Assembly (NCBI GenBank): GCA_019321725.1
Contig: CM033106.1
Span: 14,978,551 to 15,042,550, forward strand
DNA from: Paulownia fortunei
Lineage: Eukaryota; Streptophyta; Magnoliopsida; Lamiales; Paulowniaceae
Direction of reading: 5' to 3'
DNA: 64,000 nucleotides
The position numbers and the translations under genes are program-made. Within the stretch, counting starts at the first letter, position 1. Every line of letters starts with the position of its first letter. Below, piece by piece: positions 21,656 through 33,950 of the stretch. The notes beneath the pieces were generated by a model. The model made no database searches, was not told where the DNA came from, and saw only the letters and a program-made list of their open reading frames with translations.

Positions 21656-23876
21656 GACAAGTATCACTACTGTGGCAAGCCAAGGCATTAGAAGAGGAAC
21701 TAGGAGTACCTTACAAGTCACCAGAAGAGTAATGGTATGTTCTTTTTCAAAGTTAACCTTTAAGCTAATGATGTTTCTTGGGTTTTGGATACCAACTATG
21801 GTGCTCATCTATGTAATGCTTTATAGGGGATGATAAATAGGGAGCTCAGTAGTAAGAGTAGATCTTAAGGCTTGGAATGGGCGAAGGTTGCTACCTTAGT
21901 CATAGAAACTATCTAATTAGCGTTAGGAGATGGAGGTAGAATAATTTTAAATTCTTGTCTTTACATTTATGAACTAATAAAGAACATTATACTATCCAGT
22001 TTAAGATAGAGAGGGTTAATGTTTTTCAATAAATAATGGAAAGTGTTCCATTTATTTTGGTTCTTTTTAGTTCATATTGAAATTTTTACAAATGATTTGT
22101 ATATTATCCAACCCAAAAACTCCATCTTGCATATTCAACAAAGTGACAAGCATAAATTAGATGATCATAGTTCCACATACTTATAGCTTGGTCGACTTTG
22201 TCATATCTCTAAGAAGAGAAACGTTAAGTTGGTATAATTACTTAGCCTTAGGGACAAGCAAGGAATTTCAACATGTGAATCTTGCTTAAAGGGAAAGATG
22301 GCCAAGTCACTTTTTGTTGGACAAGTGGAGCATGCTGCAAATCCTTTGGATTTGATCCATATGGATGTATGCGGGGCACTAAGTGTTAGTGCCCGAGAAA
22401 ACTACCACTATTTCATTATCTTCATTGATAATTACTCAATGTATGGGTATGTGTATCTTTTGAGACTTTGAAAGGTTCAAAGACTTTATGCAAGAAATGG
22501 AGAAACAAACTAGGGGAAATATCAAGACTCTTCGATTTGATCGAGGAAGGGAGTACTTAGACTTAGAATTTCTAGATTATCTAAGAGAGAATAGGATTCT
22601 CTTGCAGTGGACTCCACTTTTAACTCCATTGCTAAATCGGGTTGTTGAGTGAATGAATCAAACTCCTGTTCAACAAGGTTTAGTCTATAACGAGCTTTAT
22701 TGGGATTTCTCTTTTATTCTGTGGCTATACTTTAGAAATGGCGACATTTCTGTAAATAGAGTACCAAGTAAGTCGGCGCCCAAAATGCCATAAAAATATT
22801 GTGTGGGAATAGCCCTTTATAGAAATACCTAACAGTATGGGGTCACCGAGCTAGTAGGAGATAAGTTAGATGCTAGATCCATATAATTAAAGTTTGTGGA
22901 GTATCCAATGGAATATGTTGGATACTATTTGTATGACCCTTCAAAATGAAAGATGTTTGTTTCTAGGAATGACACTTTACTTGAGAAGGAGTTTCTATTA
23001 GATAGAAAAGGCGAGGTAGTAGACCTTGAAGAAATTCAAGAATCACAAAACAACCCATAGCAGACAATGGTGTCTAAACCATAGAACCACCAACATCTAA
23101 TACTTTTTTCACACAGCCTCCTAGGAGATTTGAAAGGATCTTAAGGAATGATATGGTCTTTTGTGGGAGAACAACGAGGAGTATTTTTTGGATAGTGATC
23201 CAAGGAATTAAGGAGAAGTAATATCTGACTTTGAATCAAGAAAATGGCAAGAGGCCATGGAAGTTGAGATGAACTTCATATACTCCACCAAGGTATAGAC
23301 CTTGGTGGACCCACCACAGGGTATTATATTTATTGGCTGCAACTAGCTTTACAAGTAAAGCCTAGAGTAGTTGAAAAGATAGTGACCTATAAAGCACGAC
23401 TGATTACAAAGGTGTATACTTAAAGATAAGTAATTGATTATGAAGAAACCTTCTCACCTATGGCAATGCAAAAATGTATTTGGATATTTCTTGTTATATC
23501 AACATATTACAACTATAAGATATGATAAATGGATGTGAAGACCACCATACTCAATGAGAATATTGAGGAATAGATCTATATGAGGTAGCCAGAGGGCTTT
23601 GTATCCATTGGGAGCAAGCAATAGATTCTAGAAATCTATTTATGGACTCAAACAAGCCTCCATATCAATGGGTGAATCAATTCATTTAGTTTTCTCAAGA
23701 ATCCAAATGAACCCTATGTGACGTTTGTTGTGCTTTACATTGATCACATCCTACTCATTAGGAATTATATAGGGATGTTGTAGTCAACAAAGGATTGGTT
23801 ATCTACTCTGTTTTCCATACCGGATCTGGGAGAAGCATCCTATATCTTAGGGATAAGGATCTACAAAGATAAAGCT
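21656..23876 (+). pseudogene. copia block C: Gag knuckle through RT
   Basis: Begins at the knuckle CGKPRHWKRN-like text, then protease with DTN in place of DTG (about 21788), pre-integrase at 22150-22390 (CESCLKGKMAKS), integrase, linker and RT. The RT box reads YIDH, with His at 23745-23747. RT again ends at IYKDKAED and is fused to another knuckle. The block is about 2.22 kb and is the clearest unit of the internal tandem array. Stops occur throughout. Matching copies lie at 51130-53350 and, in part, 62763-64000, both minus. Confidence 0.85.
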
Positions 23877-26619
23877 GAGGACATATGCCACTACAGTGGA
23901 AAGTCGGGGCATTGGAAGAGGACTAGCAAGGAGTACCTTGCAAGTCGCTAGAAGAGTAATGGTTATTCTTATTTAAAGTTAACCTTTAGGTTAATGATGC
24001 TTCTTTGGTATTAGATACTGGTTGTGGTGCTCATCTATGTAGTTTTTTCCATGGGATGACAAATAGGGAGCTAGTTAATGGAGAGTGGATCCAAGACTTG
24101 GGAATAGGGTAAAGGTAGCTACTTTAGTCATAGAAACTGTCTACTTAGCATTAGGAGATGGAGATAGAATAGTTTTACATTCTTCTCTTTATATTTCTGA
24201 ACTATTAAAGATCATTATATTATCCTATTTAGGGTGGAGAGGGTCAATGTTTTTCAGTAAATGATGGAAAGTGTTCCATTTATTTTAGTGCTATTTAGTT
24301 CATGTTGGAATTTTAACAAATGATTTATATATTGTCCAACCTTAAAACTCCATCTTACATATTCAACAAAGTGATAAACATAAATTAGATTATCATAGTT
24401 CCACATACTTGTGGCAAGCTAAACTATATCATATCTCTAAGAAAAAGAATCTATAAGTTGGCACAATTACCTGGCCTTATTGACAAGCAAGTAATGTCAA
24501 CTTGTGAATCTTGGCTAAAGGGAAAGATGACCAAGTCATGTTTTGTTTGACAAGTAGAGCATGTTGCAAATCCTTTGAATTTGAATTGTATAAATGTATG
24601 TAGGCCACTAAGTGTTAGTGCCTAAGGAAATTATCACTATTTCATTACCTTTACTAATGATTACTCAAGGTATGGATATGTGTATCTTTTGAGATACAAG
24701 TTCAAAGCCTTTGCAAGGTTTAAAGACTTTAGGCAAGAAATAGAGAAACAAACTAGGGGAAGTATCAAGACTTAGAGTTTCTTGATTATCTAAGAGATGA
24801 TAGGATTATCTTGCTGTGGACTCTGCCTATGACTCAACTACTCAATCAGGTTGAGGAAGGAATGAATTAAACCCCATTGGACATAGTTCAGTCCATGATG
24901 AGTTTCACTAGGATTGGTCTTTTATTCTGGGGTTATGCTCTAGAAATGGCGACATTTTTGTTAAACAAAGTACTAAGTAAGTCGTTGCCCAAAACACCAT
25001 ATGAGATGTGGTGTGGCAAGACCCCTTCATACAAATACCTAACAATATGGGGTTGCCCTGCTTATGTGTACCAGCTAGTGGGAGATAAGTTGGATGCTAA
25101 ATCCACCATATGCAAGTTTGTGGGGTATTCAAGGGAATCTATTGGATACTATTTCTATGACCCCTCAAAACAAAAGATGTTTGTTTCGAGGAATGCCACC
25201 TTTCTTGAGAGGAGTTTCTAATAGGTAGATGAAAAGTGGAGGTCGTAGAGCTTGAAGAAATTCAAGAGCCACAAAAAGTCCCATAGCAGCTAGAGGTGTC
25301 TGAACGATAGAACCACCAATATCTAACACTTCTTTCACATAGCCTCCTAGAAGATTTGAAAGGATCTTAAGGCCACCTAAGTGATATGGTCTTTTGTTGA
25401 ACAATAAGTAGAAGCATTTTTTGGATAGTGATCCAAAGAATTATGGAGAATTAATGTTTGACATTGAATCGAGAAAATGGCAAGAGGCCATGCAAGTTGA
25501 GATGGACTTCATATACTTCATTAAGGTATAGACCTTGGTGGACCCACCATTGGGTATTATATCTATTGGTTGTGAATAGGTCTACAAGCAGAAAGTTGGA
25601 GTAGATGAAGAGGTAGTGACATATAAGGCACGACTGATTACAAAGGGTTATACTTAAAGAATGAAATTGACTATGAAGAAACCTTCACACCAGTGGCAAT
25701 ACCAAATTCCATTCGGATATTACTTGTCGTATCAGCGTATTACACCTATGAGATATGGCAAATGCATATAAAGACCACCTTCCTCAATGAGAATATTGTG
25801 GAAGAGATCTATATGAGGCATCTAGAGATCTTCCTATCCATTGGGAGTGAACAATAGATTTACAAGCTCTAGAGATCCATTTATGGACTCAAACAAGCTT
25901 CCCAAAATTGGAGCCTCCGATTCGATGAGACAATCAAATTTTTTGGTTCCTCAAGAATCTGGATGAACCTTATGTGTATAAGAAAGTTAGTGGGAGCGCG
26001 GTGCTATTTGTTTTACTTTATCTTGATCACATACTACTTATTGGAAAAGATATAGGGATGTTGCAGTCAACAAAGTTTTAGTTATCTACTCAATTCTCCA
26101 TGCAAGATTTGGGAGAAGCATCATATATCTTAGGGATAAAGGTCTATAGAGATAGACCCAAAAGGATGATCGGACTATCCCAATCCACATAAATAGATAA
26201 AATGCTAAAAATGGTTTAACATGGAAGAGTCCAAAAGGGGATTCTTACCTATGAGTCATGGGGTCTCCCTTTCAAAATCTAATGTCCGCAAAGACTCCAG
26301 AGGAAAGAAAAAGAATGACTTGCATACCATATGCATCCTCCATTGGAAAGCATTTTGTATGATATGCTATGTACACAGCCTAATGTCTCATATGCTCTGA
26401 CTATCACAAGAAGATATCAGTCCAATCTAGGCAAGGAGCATTGGAGAACCATAAAGATGATCCCTAAGTACTTATAAAGGACTAAGGATATCTTATTGGT
26501 TTACAATAATGGAAAACTAAAGCTGGAAGGCTATATTAATTCCAGCTTTCAGTCTGATATAGTTGATTCCAAGTCAATGTCAGGATTTGTATTCACCCTA
26601 AATAGTAGGGTAGTTAGGT
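23877..26619 (+). pseudogene. copia block D: Gag knuckle through RNase H start
   Basis: Opens with CHYSGKSGHWKR (second Cys of the knuckle changed to Ser), then protease with an intact DTG at 24014-24022, pre-integrase, and the integrase frame 24877-25221 (114 codons; KSLPKTPYEMWCGKTPSYKY). RT has YLDH, His at 26028-26030. Unlike blocks B and C, RT here continues normally into GLSQST, the connection and early RNase H (SDIVDSKSMSGFVFTL). RNase H is cut at 26619 by the solo LTR and resumes at 28415. Copies: 48551-51129 and 60104-62762, minus. Confidence 0.87.
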
Positions 26620-28419
26620 GAAAGTGTAATGTCAAATTCTCAATTCTCTCCTACATAGCCAATAATAAGCATTTTTCATCAATGTGCAATATTGAATTAT
26701 ATCATACAAATAGTATAATTGCATGAACATGAATAATTGTTATTATATGCCTCAATTATGCTTTAACATGCATTAGTACATGAAATATGAGATCAAACTT
26801 TCGTTTCTTGATTCAACATATTCCTTAAGTGCCTTTTTGCAGTGAAAAGCTTGGTATCTCGGTTAAGAAAGATTCATGTGTTGAATGGCCTTGAAATGAA
26901 TTATTTGTATTACTCCATACTAGTTATATTGTAAAGTGATTAAATTGCCTAAATATTTACTTGAAATATGTTACATTTGGCTAAGAACTAAAAGTATGCA
27001 AAATGGTGCAATTTGATTGGTTAGTTGACTAGGTTGCATGAAATCATTCTAAACCGCATTACACTTGATTATAACACCAAAGCATCAATTTTTGTCATCT
27101 TCTTAGCCCATGAATGTGGCTTTTGGCATAAGAAGACACCAAGCATGATGCAACCAATCATCACCCTCTACTTACCTCTCTTTAAAAGGTCAAAGAAATC
27201 ATTTTCATCCATATTTCTTGTGGAAGCACCTCAAAACGACCAGCCCTTATTCTCCTAAGTTTCTCCCAAATTTCTACACTCTCATACTCACAAAAATTGA
27301 ATTCAATCCATAGGAATTCATAGAACACAAACTAGAACAAGTTCCACCATTTTTAAGCTTGAAAATCGTTGATTTTGAAGCCAAAACCAAGCTAGTTAAG
27401 CTAATTTTTAGCAAAATTGATAGTCTTGTGAAATTGTTTAATTTACTTGTTTCTATTACTTTTGTAATGCTTATATTGTGTTTGAAGGTGCCTACAAATG
27501 ATTGTGAACAATAACAATTAGTTTGCTTAATTGAAGGTTAGAATCAATTTAAGTTAGAATCAAGTTTACGTCATTTTAATTTGGATTGTGTTCATGTTAT
27601 AGGGGTTGCCCTAATAATTATGTTTGAATTATTAGTTATTTAATGGCTGCCCTAATATTTAATGTCTTGAATTAGTAGTAAAATGTGATACCCGAACCTC
27701 TCACAACTCACTTGGCCAATGTGATTTATACATTACATGCTACTTATATGCTAATTTCCATTAACATTTACATGGCATCTTATATAGCATTCTTAATCGT
27801 TAGACCTCTAATGCTATCACATGATATAAGTGGTTGAGATCTTATAACCTAATTAAGAAATTCTATATTTAAATAAGAAAAAAGAATAGATTGGTCGATA
27901 TATTGGATATTCATAGGTTATATGTTATAATTTTGGAAGTGTCAAAGTTGTTACTAGTAAGTTTATATGATTCGATTTAATTAAATCGATGTGTTTTAAA
28001 AGTATACATCCATATATTAACATACTTGGGATATTAGATATGATATAATGTGATTTAAGTGTCATAAGACAAGGTCCATATGTTCATATAATTTTAGAAA
28101 TACAAACTAGACAATCATTTAAGAATCGGATGTCAATCGGTTTGGAGATCGAATGAACGGACATAGGAATTACCTATGGGAATGAATGGTGACTAAGATA
28201 GGTTGCAACTAAATAAGAATATGTGAGACAAACAAGATTAGGGCTGCAAGATAAGGGAGAAAATCAGATTATACCATTACATGCCACCTCATGCTTTCTT
28301 ATTAAGCTTAAGTTAACATCTCAAGCTAACACCTCAAACCCTTCACCCTTAAGCCATGACCAGACCTTCATTTCAGCTTGTTTAGGCTCTACAGTTAGGT
28401 TAAGGGATGTTACAGAAAG
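26620..28419. mobile_element. Solo LTR (26625-28414) flanked by 5-bp target duplication
   Basis: The element spans 26625 (TGTAATGTC) to 28414 (GATGTTACA), 1790 bases with TG...CA ends. GAAAG stands at 26620-26624 and again at 28415-28419. Removing the insert and one GAAAG restores GGTGAAAGAGTTCT, matching the uninterrupted GGTGAGAGAGTTCT on the other strand near 48390. It contains no coding domain. Within it, 27686-28376 is homologous to the 5' part of the gypsy-type LTR at 30446, so the solo LTR may belong to a related family or hold a nested piece. Open frames at 27025-27258 and 28223-28438 are not conserved genes. Confidence 0.85.
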
Positions 28420-28815
28420 AGTTCTAAGCAGTAGATGACTGCGGATTCTACCACCGAGGCTTAATACGTCACTGCATTGATGTAACAAAAGAGAATGTTT
28501 GGATGAGGAGCTTCATCCAAGAGTTGGTATAATCTCTTCTATTGTTGATCTAATTACGATATACTGTGATAACAATGAGGCTATTGTATACGTAAATAAA
28601 CCAAGATCTCATCAAATATCCAAAACACATAATGAGGTGATATCTTTTGATTAGAGAGATCATTGGTAAAGGTGATGTTCAAGTGGAGCGAGTGTTCTCG
28701 ATAGAAAATATAGTAGATCTACTGACCAAGCCCTTTCTCAAAAGGTATGTGAACGACATCTTGAGAAGATGGGTCTTAAACACATGGGTAATTGGCTCTG
28801 GGGAAAGTGGGAGAT
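28415..28815 (+). pseudogene. copia RNase H end and polypurine tract, block D
   Basis: Continues block D after the solo LTR: the catalytic-region ADSTTEA then a stop, ELHPRVG, YCDNNEA near 28563, and DLLTKPFLKRYVNDIL near 28725, the C-terminal end of copia polyproteins. GGGAAAGTGGGAGAT (28801-28815) is the polypurine tract that primes plus-strand synthesis, directly before the 3' LTR. The better-preserved counterpart is 47989-48550. Confidence 0.88.
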
Positions 28816-30445
28816 TATTAAAGTAGTGCCCAGTGAGCCAATTAGTGACGAGCTTTTATACTCTTGTAAAAATAGTCTTATTTAGGATGTTTATTCATAA
28901 AAATGCAATTTTTTTATCTTTAACTGTCTTATCAATTAGATAAACTTCGTGGATCATATAAAGCTAACGGGTGTGATCACATAAATGATGGCAATTATGG
29001 AATATGTCTCTATGGTTTTGATCTTAAAATTATTACAAATCAAGAGTTCATTAAGACATGACATCAATAAGTTCGATAGACTCGCACAGAAGGATGTATC
29101 TTCTATAAACATTGGCATGTTGATGTTATTGCATATGTGTGGGAGCTTTTAAGAGAACAAGTACATCAAATTAGCCCATAGGTAATTCTCAATTGGAAAT
29201 GTCATCTGTTGAATGCGAATTTCTAGTTATAATAGTGCATTAAGTAGTCCTTCGACTCGAGGCACCGTGGTAGCCTTGTGCATGATATCATGGATTTTTA
29301 TGTATTTCTTAATTGTGTGACAATCATAGAGGGTTTATGTTGGATGTATGATTTTCGTCTATGGAGGCTAATGAGTGGCCAACAAATGATCTATCACCTG
29401 TCTAGTAGAATAGGTGAATCTTTTATATTTTTATAATCCTTGATCATGAAGACCTTAGCCAAGTTAGATACATGATCCTTGATCATGAAGACCTTAGCCA
29501 AGTTAGATACATGGTTTTCTATTGTTTGATCAAAGGATCAATGTGATTTGAAATACAATCATAGTAATTAAGTCAAAATAGGGTTTTAACTAATAATCCA
29601 TGCCCCAAACTTAATCAGGAGACTAATTGATGGTGTATCTACTTCTAAGTTATTTTTTTGATCCAAGGGGTTGAATTAAGTTAATTAATAGAGATTAATT
29701 AACTTGAGTTATAATTAATTTAAAAAGTTAAATTGATCAACGTAATTGAGATTAAGGGCTCATGGGAGTAAGTTAATTATTTGATTAGATCAATTAATTA
29801 GCTAGGCTTAAACTAATGTAAAGAGTTTAATTAATTGAATCAACTAAAATAATGAGATTATTTTAATTAGACCTAATTTGATTAGGTGGCATATATTGAA
29901 ACCAATTAATTAATGGGCTTGATTAAGTGATGGAGATATATTAATTAGATTTTTTCTTATATAAATATCCAAGCCCATGGTCCAACTAGGAGTCTTAACA
30001 AGCAAGACAAAGATCCTAGTATTGTACAAAAAAGATAAGGATAAGAAGAGAAGATGGGAAAGTCCTAATGGGATTAGGGCTAGACTTTAAGTGTGTGTAT
30101 TTATACACACTTGTCTCTCTCTCTCTTATTTTGTTCTCTTCTTCAAAGGTTCCAACATTTATATTAATTTTATTCTTCTAAACACAAGTTGTTTTTGAAA
30201 ATAAAATTGCACTCCCAAATTTAAATTATTGATAGGGGCTTCGATTTACTAGCAAGAATCAAAACCATGGACTTGCCCAGCGTGTGGATACAATTAGAAA
30301 GAAGACAATTAGATTTCTCTTAGGTATAATTCATGGACGTTGTTTCTTTATTGTTAAAGAAAATATATTGAATGCAACCGAATTAATTTGTGTCGATTCC
30401 CGAGATGCATGTTTTTATATTTTTTAATTTTCTATTTGCATTACC
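28816..30445 (+). repeat. copia 3' LTR of the left array
   Basis: Starts right after the polypurine tract at TATTAAAGTAGTGCCC, a decayed form of TGTTAGAGTAG..GCCC. Contains the AGAGAACAAGTACATCAAA block, a TTAATTAATT-rich block (29680-29960) and GTGTGGATACAATTAGAAAG near 30280. It ends where TGTAATAGCC of a gypsy-type LTR begins at 30446. Matches 46376-47988 in reverse, with many small differences. Confidence 0.8.
29436..29513. repeat. Exact 39-bp tandem duplication in the LTR
   Basis: Two identical consecutive 39-base units, 29436-29474 and 29475-29513, starting ATCCTTGATCATGAAG. The opposite-strand partner near 47325-47365 has only one unit, so the duplication is specific to this copy. Confidence 0.85.
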
Positions 30446-31570
30446 TGTAATAGCCAAGCCTCACACTACTCACTTGTTCAATATGATTCATGCATTACGT
30501 GCTAATTTTATATGCTACTTGCATTACGTGCTAATTTTATATGCTACTTGCATTTCTATTGATATTGCATAATTTATTTTATTTTATAAGACATTCTTGA
30601 ATATTATACTTAATTCTGAAGCTCTTGCCTGATATTAGTTATTGAATTTCCTAATCTAAGTAGTTGATTTTATATTGAAATAATACAAAAATGAAGTTGA
30701 TTAATATTGGATATAGATGGGATATATAGATTATAATTTTGGAAGTGTTAAAAGTGTTACTAGTAAGCTTATACAGTTTGATTCAATTTCATCTATGTAT
30801 TTCAAAAGTATATATGGGTAAATTGCATATTTAGGACATTGGACATAAGATAATATGATTGAAAGGTGATATTACAATATTCATTTATGTATAAGATTAT
30901 ATAATTTTTAATATGGACAATTATTCAAGAATCGGGTGACAATAATCGAGTAAGAAATTAAATGAACAACTAGGAAATTAGCTTATGAATTATCTATGGG
31001 ATCTTGTAGTAATTAAAATAGGTTGCAATAAAATTAATATATAGTAAGATACATCTGATCTAGGCTTGAAAGATGGGTGAAAGATCAGATTTATACCACA
31101 AGTTGACATCTCATGCTTGCTACCAAGCTTAAGCAAGCACCTCAAGTGCCACCTCAAGCTTTCCTTCACCCTTAAGCCACGACCAAACCCTCATTTCAGC
31201 CATTTTCAGCTTCTAAATGCACACCTTAAGGTCTCCAAGTGCTCCAAATTGATTCCAAGTAGAAATAAAAGCAAGAAAAATAAAGGAGAAGTGATTACCA
31301 TCAAGTTTAACCTCAAATATATGAATAAGTAACACTTACCTACGGTTTTGCTTTTGGTTTTCAGATTATTCTGAATGGGTTTATTGTGCTAAGCTTTCAA
31401 TATCTCTTATAAAAGTGTTAGAAAGTTTTCAGTTAGACTTTGGTGCACAAAGAAAGGATTTTTGAAGATAAATACTTAATAGGAAATACTTGTGGCAGAA
31501 ACTATCACCTTGTTGTTTTCTTGTGTTTTGGGCTTTAGAAGTGTATGGTATGTTGAATAAAACCTAAGAC
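30446..31570 (+). repeat. Gypsy-type LTR, truncated 5' part
   Basis: Begins TGTAATAGCCAAGCCTC and follows the 5' third of the long LTRs at 39208-42050 and (reverse) 42067-46375, up to GAATAAAACCTAAG near 31570 where it is cut by minus-strand copia sequence. A 29-base unit is duplicated exactly at 30492-30549. The frames at 30390-30572 and 31117-31332 are inside the LTR and not genes. Confidence 0.75.
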
Positions 31571-33950
31571 ACTCAGAGTACTTCTGATTTCAAATCATGT
31601 ACATAGATTTTCACATTTTATGCTTTCTTCCAAGGATGCATAAAGTATGTGAGTCATTATTTCTCTTTCTTTCAAAAGTCTTTGGGGATGAAGACTTCAA
31701 AAGAGAAATCCCATTACTCAAAAACAAGAATCTCTCCTAGGATTTTTCCATGCTAAACCCTTTTAATATCTAATCTATGTACTTGGATTTAGGATGGTCT
31801 AAACATCCTTTCAGATCTATCTCCATAATTCTCAATCCCCAATCCCTAGGATGCTTTATCCCAAATCCCTCTTAGAGAACTTTATAGATAACAAGTCTCA
31901 GTTGACTACAACATTTCTACATCCTCCATATGAGTAAAATGTCATCAGCATAAAACATAACAATCATCACCATACTCCCACTAACCCCCTTATACACATA
32001 TGGCTCATTCGCATTCCTAAGGAAATCAAACCATTTGATTGCTTTGGAGAATTGAATGTTCCATATTTGGAAAATTTATTTTGAGTCCTTAACGGATGTC
32101 TGAAGCTCGCAAACCTTTTGCTTGCTTCTGTTTGATATGAAGATCTCAGGCCACTTAACTTTTATCACATCCTCAATACCCTAATTGAGAAAGACTGTCT
32201 TCATATCCCTTTACCATATCTAGTAGTCGTAATATGTAGATATAACTTTGGCATCACATCTAGTACAAGGTATCCTCAACAGTCAACACCTTGACTTTGA
32301 GTGTAACACTTTGCTACCAGTCGTGCTTTTATAGGTCACCACCTCTCCATGTTATTCAATTTATATTTACAGATCCATTTGCAGCCAATGGGAACCATTC
32401 CCACTAATGGGCCGACCAAGGTCAAACCTTGTTGGAGTATATAGAGTCAATTTCATATTGTATGTTATTTCACCATTTTTTGAATTGATGTCATATATCA
32501 TTACTCCTTAGTTAGATCAATATTAAAAAAGGAGATCCTCCTTGCTGCTTTCTAGCAAGAGGTTCTTATCGTATAAGTGGCCCCGAGATCCTTTCAGATC
32601 TTATTGTAGGTTGTGTACTAGAGGTTTTAGTAATTTTTCCATACACCATTCCCACTTGTGAGACAAATTGTGGTTCTTAAACTATTTCAAATTCTATAAT
32701 CTAGCTATTTCTATAGAAATTCCTTCTTCTCAAGAAGGTGGCGTCCCTATAAAACAAACTCTTTTTTTCTTATGAACCATAGAAATGGTATTCTTTAGAT
32801 TCCTTTGGATACCTTACAAATTTGCATAAGGTGGATTCAGATCCATCTTATCTCCCAATAATTGCTTTAAAGAAGCAGACCCCTTTATACCCTTAGGTAT
32901 GTATGCGAGGGGTCTTTTACCACATCATATCTCATGTGATGTTTTGGGTACCGACTTAGATGATATCCTTACTTGATAAGAATATCGTCGATTCTAGGGT
33001 AAATTCCCAGAATGAAGGAGGAAATAGGTGAAACTCAACTTGGATTCACTTAAAGTGAGAATCTAATTCTCCATTATAATCAAGAACTTACCATCTTAGT
33101 ATTCTCTTTCTCGATCACATCGATGGATTTAATACTTTGGCCGATTTAATTCTCTACTTCATATCTAAATTCTTTAAACCCTTCCAAGGAGCTTAGAATA
33201 ATGAAGTAAGAATAGTTCGCTTGTGCACTAACACTTAGTGGACTACTTACGTCCCTTTAGATCATATCCAAAGTTGTGGTATGCTCCATTTGTCCCACAA
33301 ATAGTGATTTGGCCATGTTTTCCTTGAGATAAGATTTACAGGTTGGCACCTCATACAAGTCTAAAAGATCAAGCAAATGTACCATTTTGTGAACTCTTTC
33401 TTCAGAGATATGATTTAATCAAGCTTACCACAAGTATGCACTATTTTGATTATCTAATTTTTATATTAATTTATTGATTATGTAGTATGGAATGTTGGAA
33501 TTGTATAGTTCATTTATCAATGTAGCAAAGACAAATACCTAATACTATCATAATTCTATCCAATAGATCATTCCTATAGCCAATAAAGCAATGCTTACTT
33601 TATTCTCAAGTTTAAGGATTATCCTTTGTCTTAGTCTCCATTTTCTTGTCATTCCTTGCAAAGATAGGATCATATCCGATATCCAATACCCAAGAAAAAA
33701 ATTATCAACCTTAATGGTTGATATCAACAAAGTGTAAACTTGAATTATAATCCCTTATAATTCAACTAAGCAAGTCAATAATTATGTTTCCTCTTTCTGT
33801 ACCCTCAATATCCACAATGGTGACAAACATCTATATTGAGCCGATAAGTTTATTTGTTTGTCTAGATTATCCTATGTGGAATTACTAGCGATAACCATTA
33901 TCCTATGCAAAGCAACAATTTAAGCATTCATTCAATTAATATCTATTTAT
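31571..33950 (-). pseudogene. copia element 3: protease, integrase and RT remains
   Basis: Minus-strand order from right to left: knuckle remains near 33790-33830, protease remnant in 33548-33730 (YWISDMILSLQGM), pre-integrase near 33230-33430, integrase to about 32650, linker, and RT down to about 31590. The RT catalytic box near 31940 reads YADD, with both Asp residues kept, unlike the other copies. No frame exceeds about 60 codons, so the gene is heavily decayed. Nearly all of Gag between knuckle and leader is missing, and RNase H and the 3' LTR are absent. Confidence 0.78.

Larger units (their letters stand above)
15003..26455 (+). repeat. Left arm of the 11.45-kb inverted repeat
   Basis: Every landmark in this span recurs on the other strand at coordinate 75006 minus x, from 15003 to 26455, so there is no net insertion or deletion across the arm. 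Spot comparison of several hundred bases at both ends and of all open frames shows near identity. One substitution is visible: base 25159 is G, while its partner 49847 is T where C would be expected. 22639-26535 is also matched by 60104-64000 (coordinate sum 86639). Confidence 0.93.

Noticed and set aside
21560..21808. 82-codon minus frame, also at 53198-53446
   Set aside because: Antisense shadow of the RT/knuckle joint of the copia array, conserved only by the inverted duplication.
25165..25404. 79-codon frame found three times (also 49602-49841 and 61235-61474)
   Set aside because: It is the antisense of the integrase-RT linker. It repeats only because the copia block is repeated.
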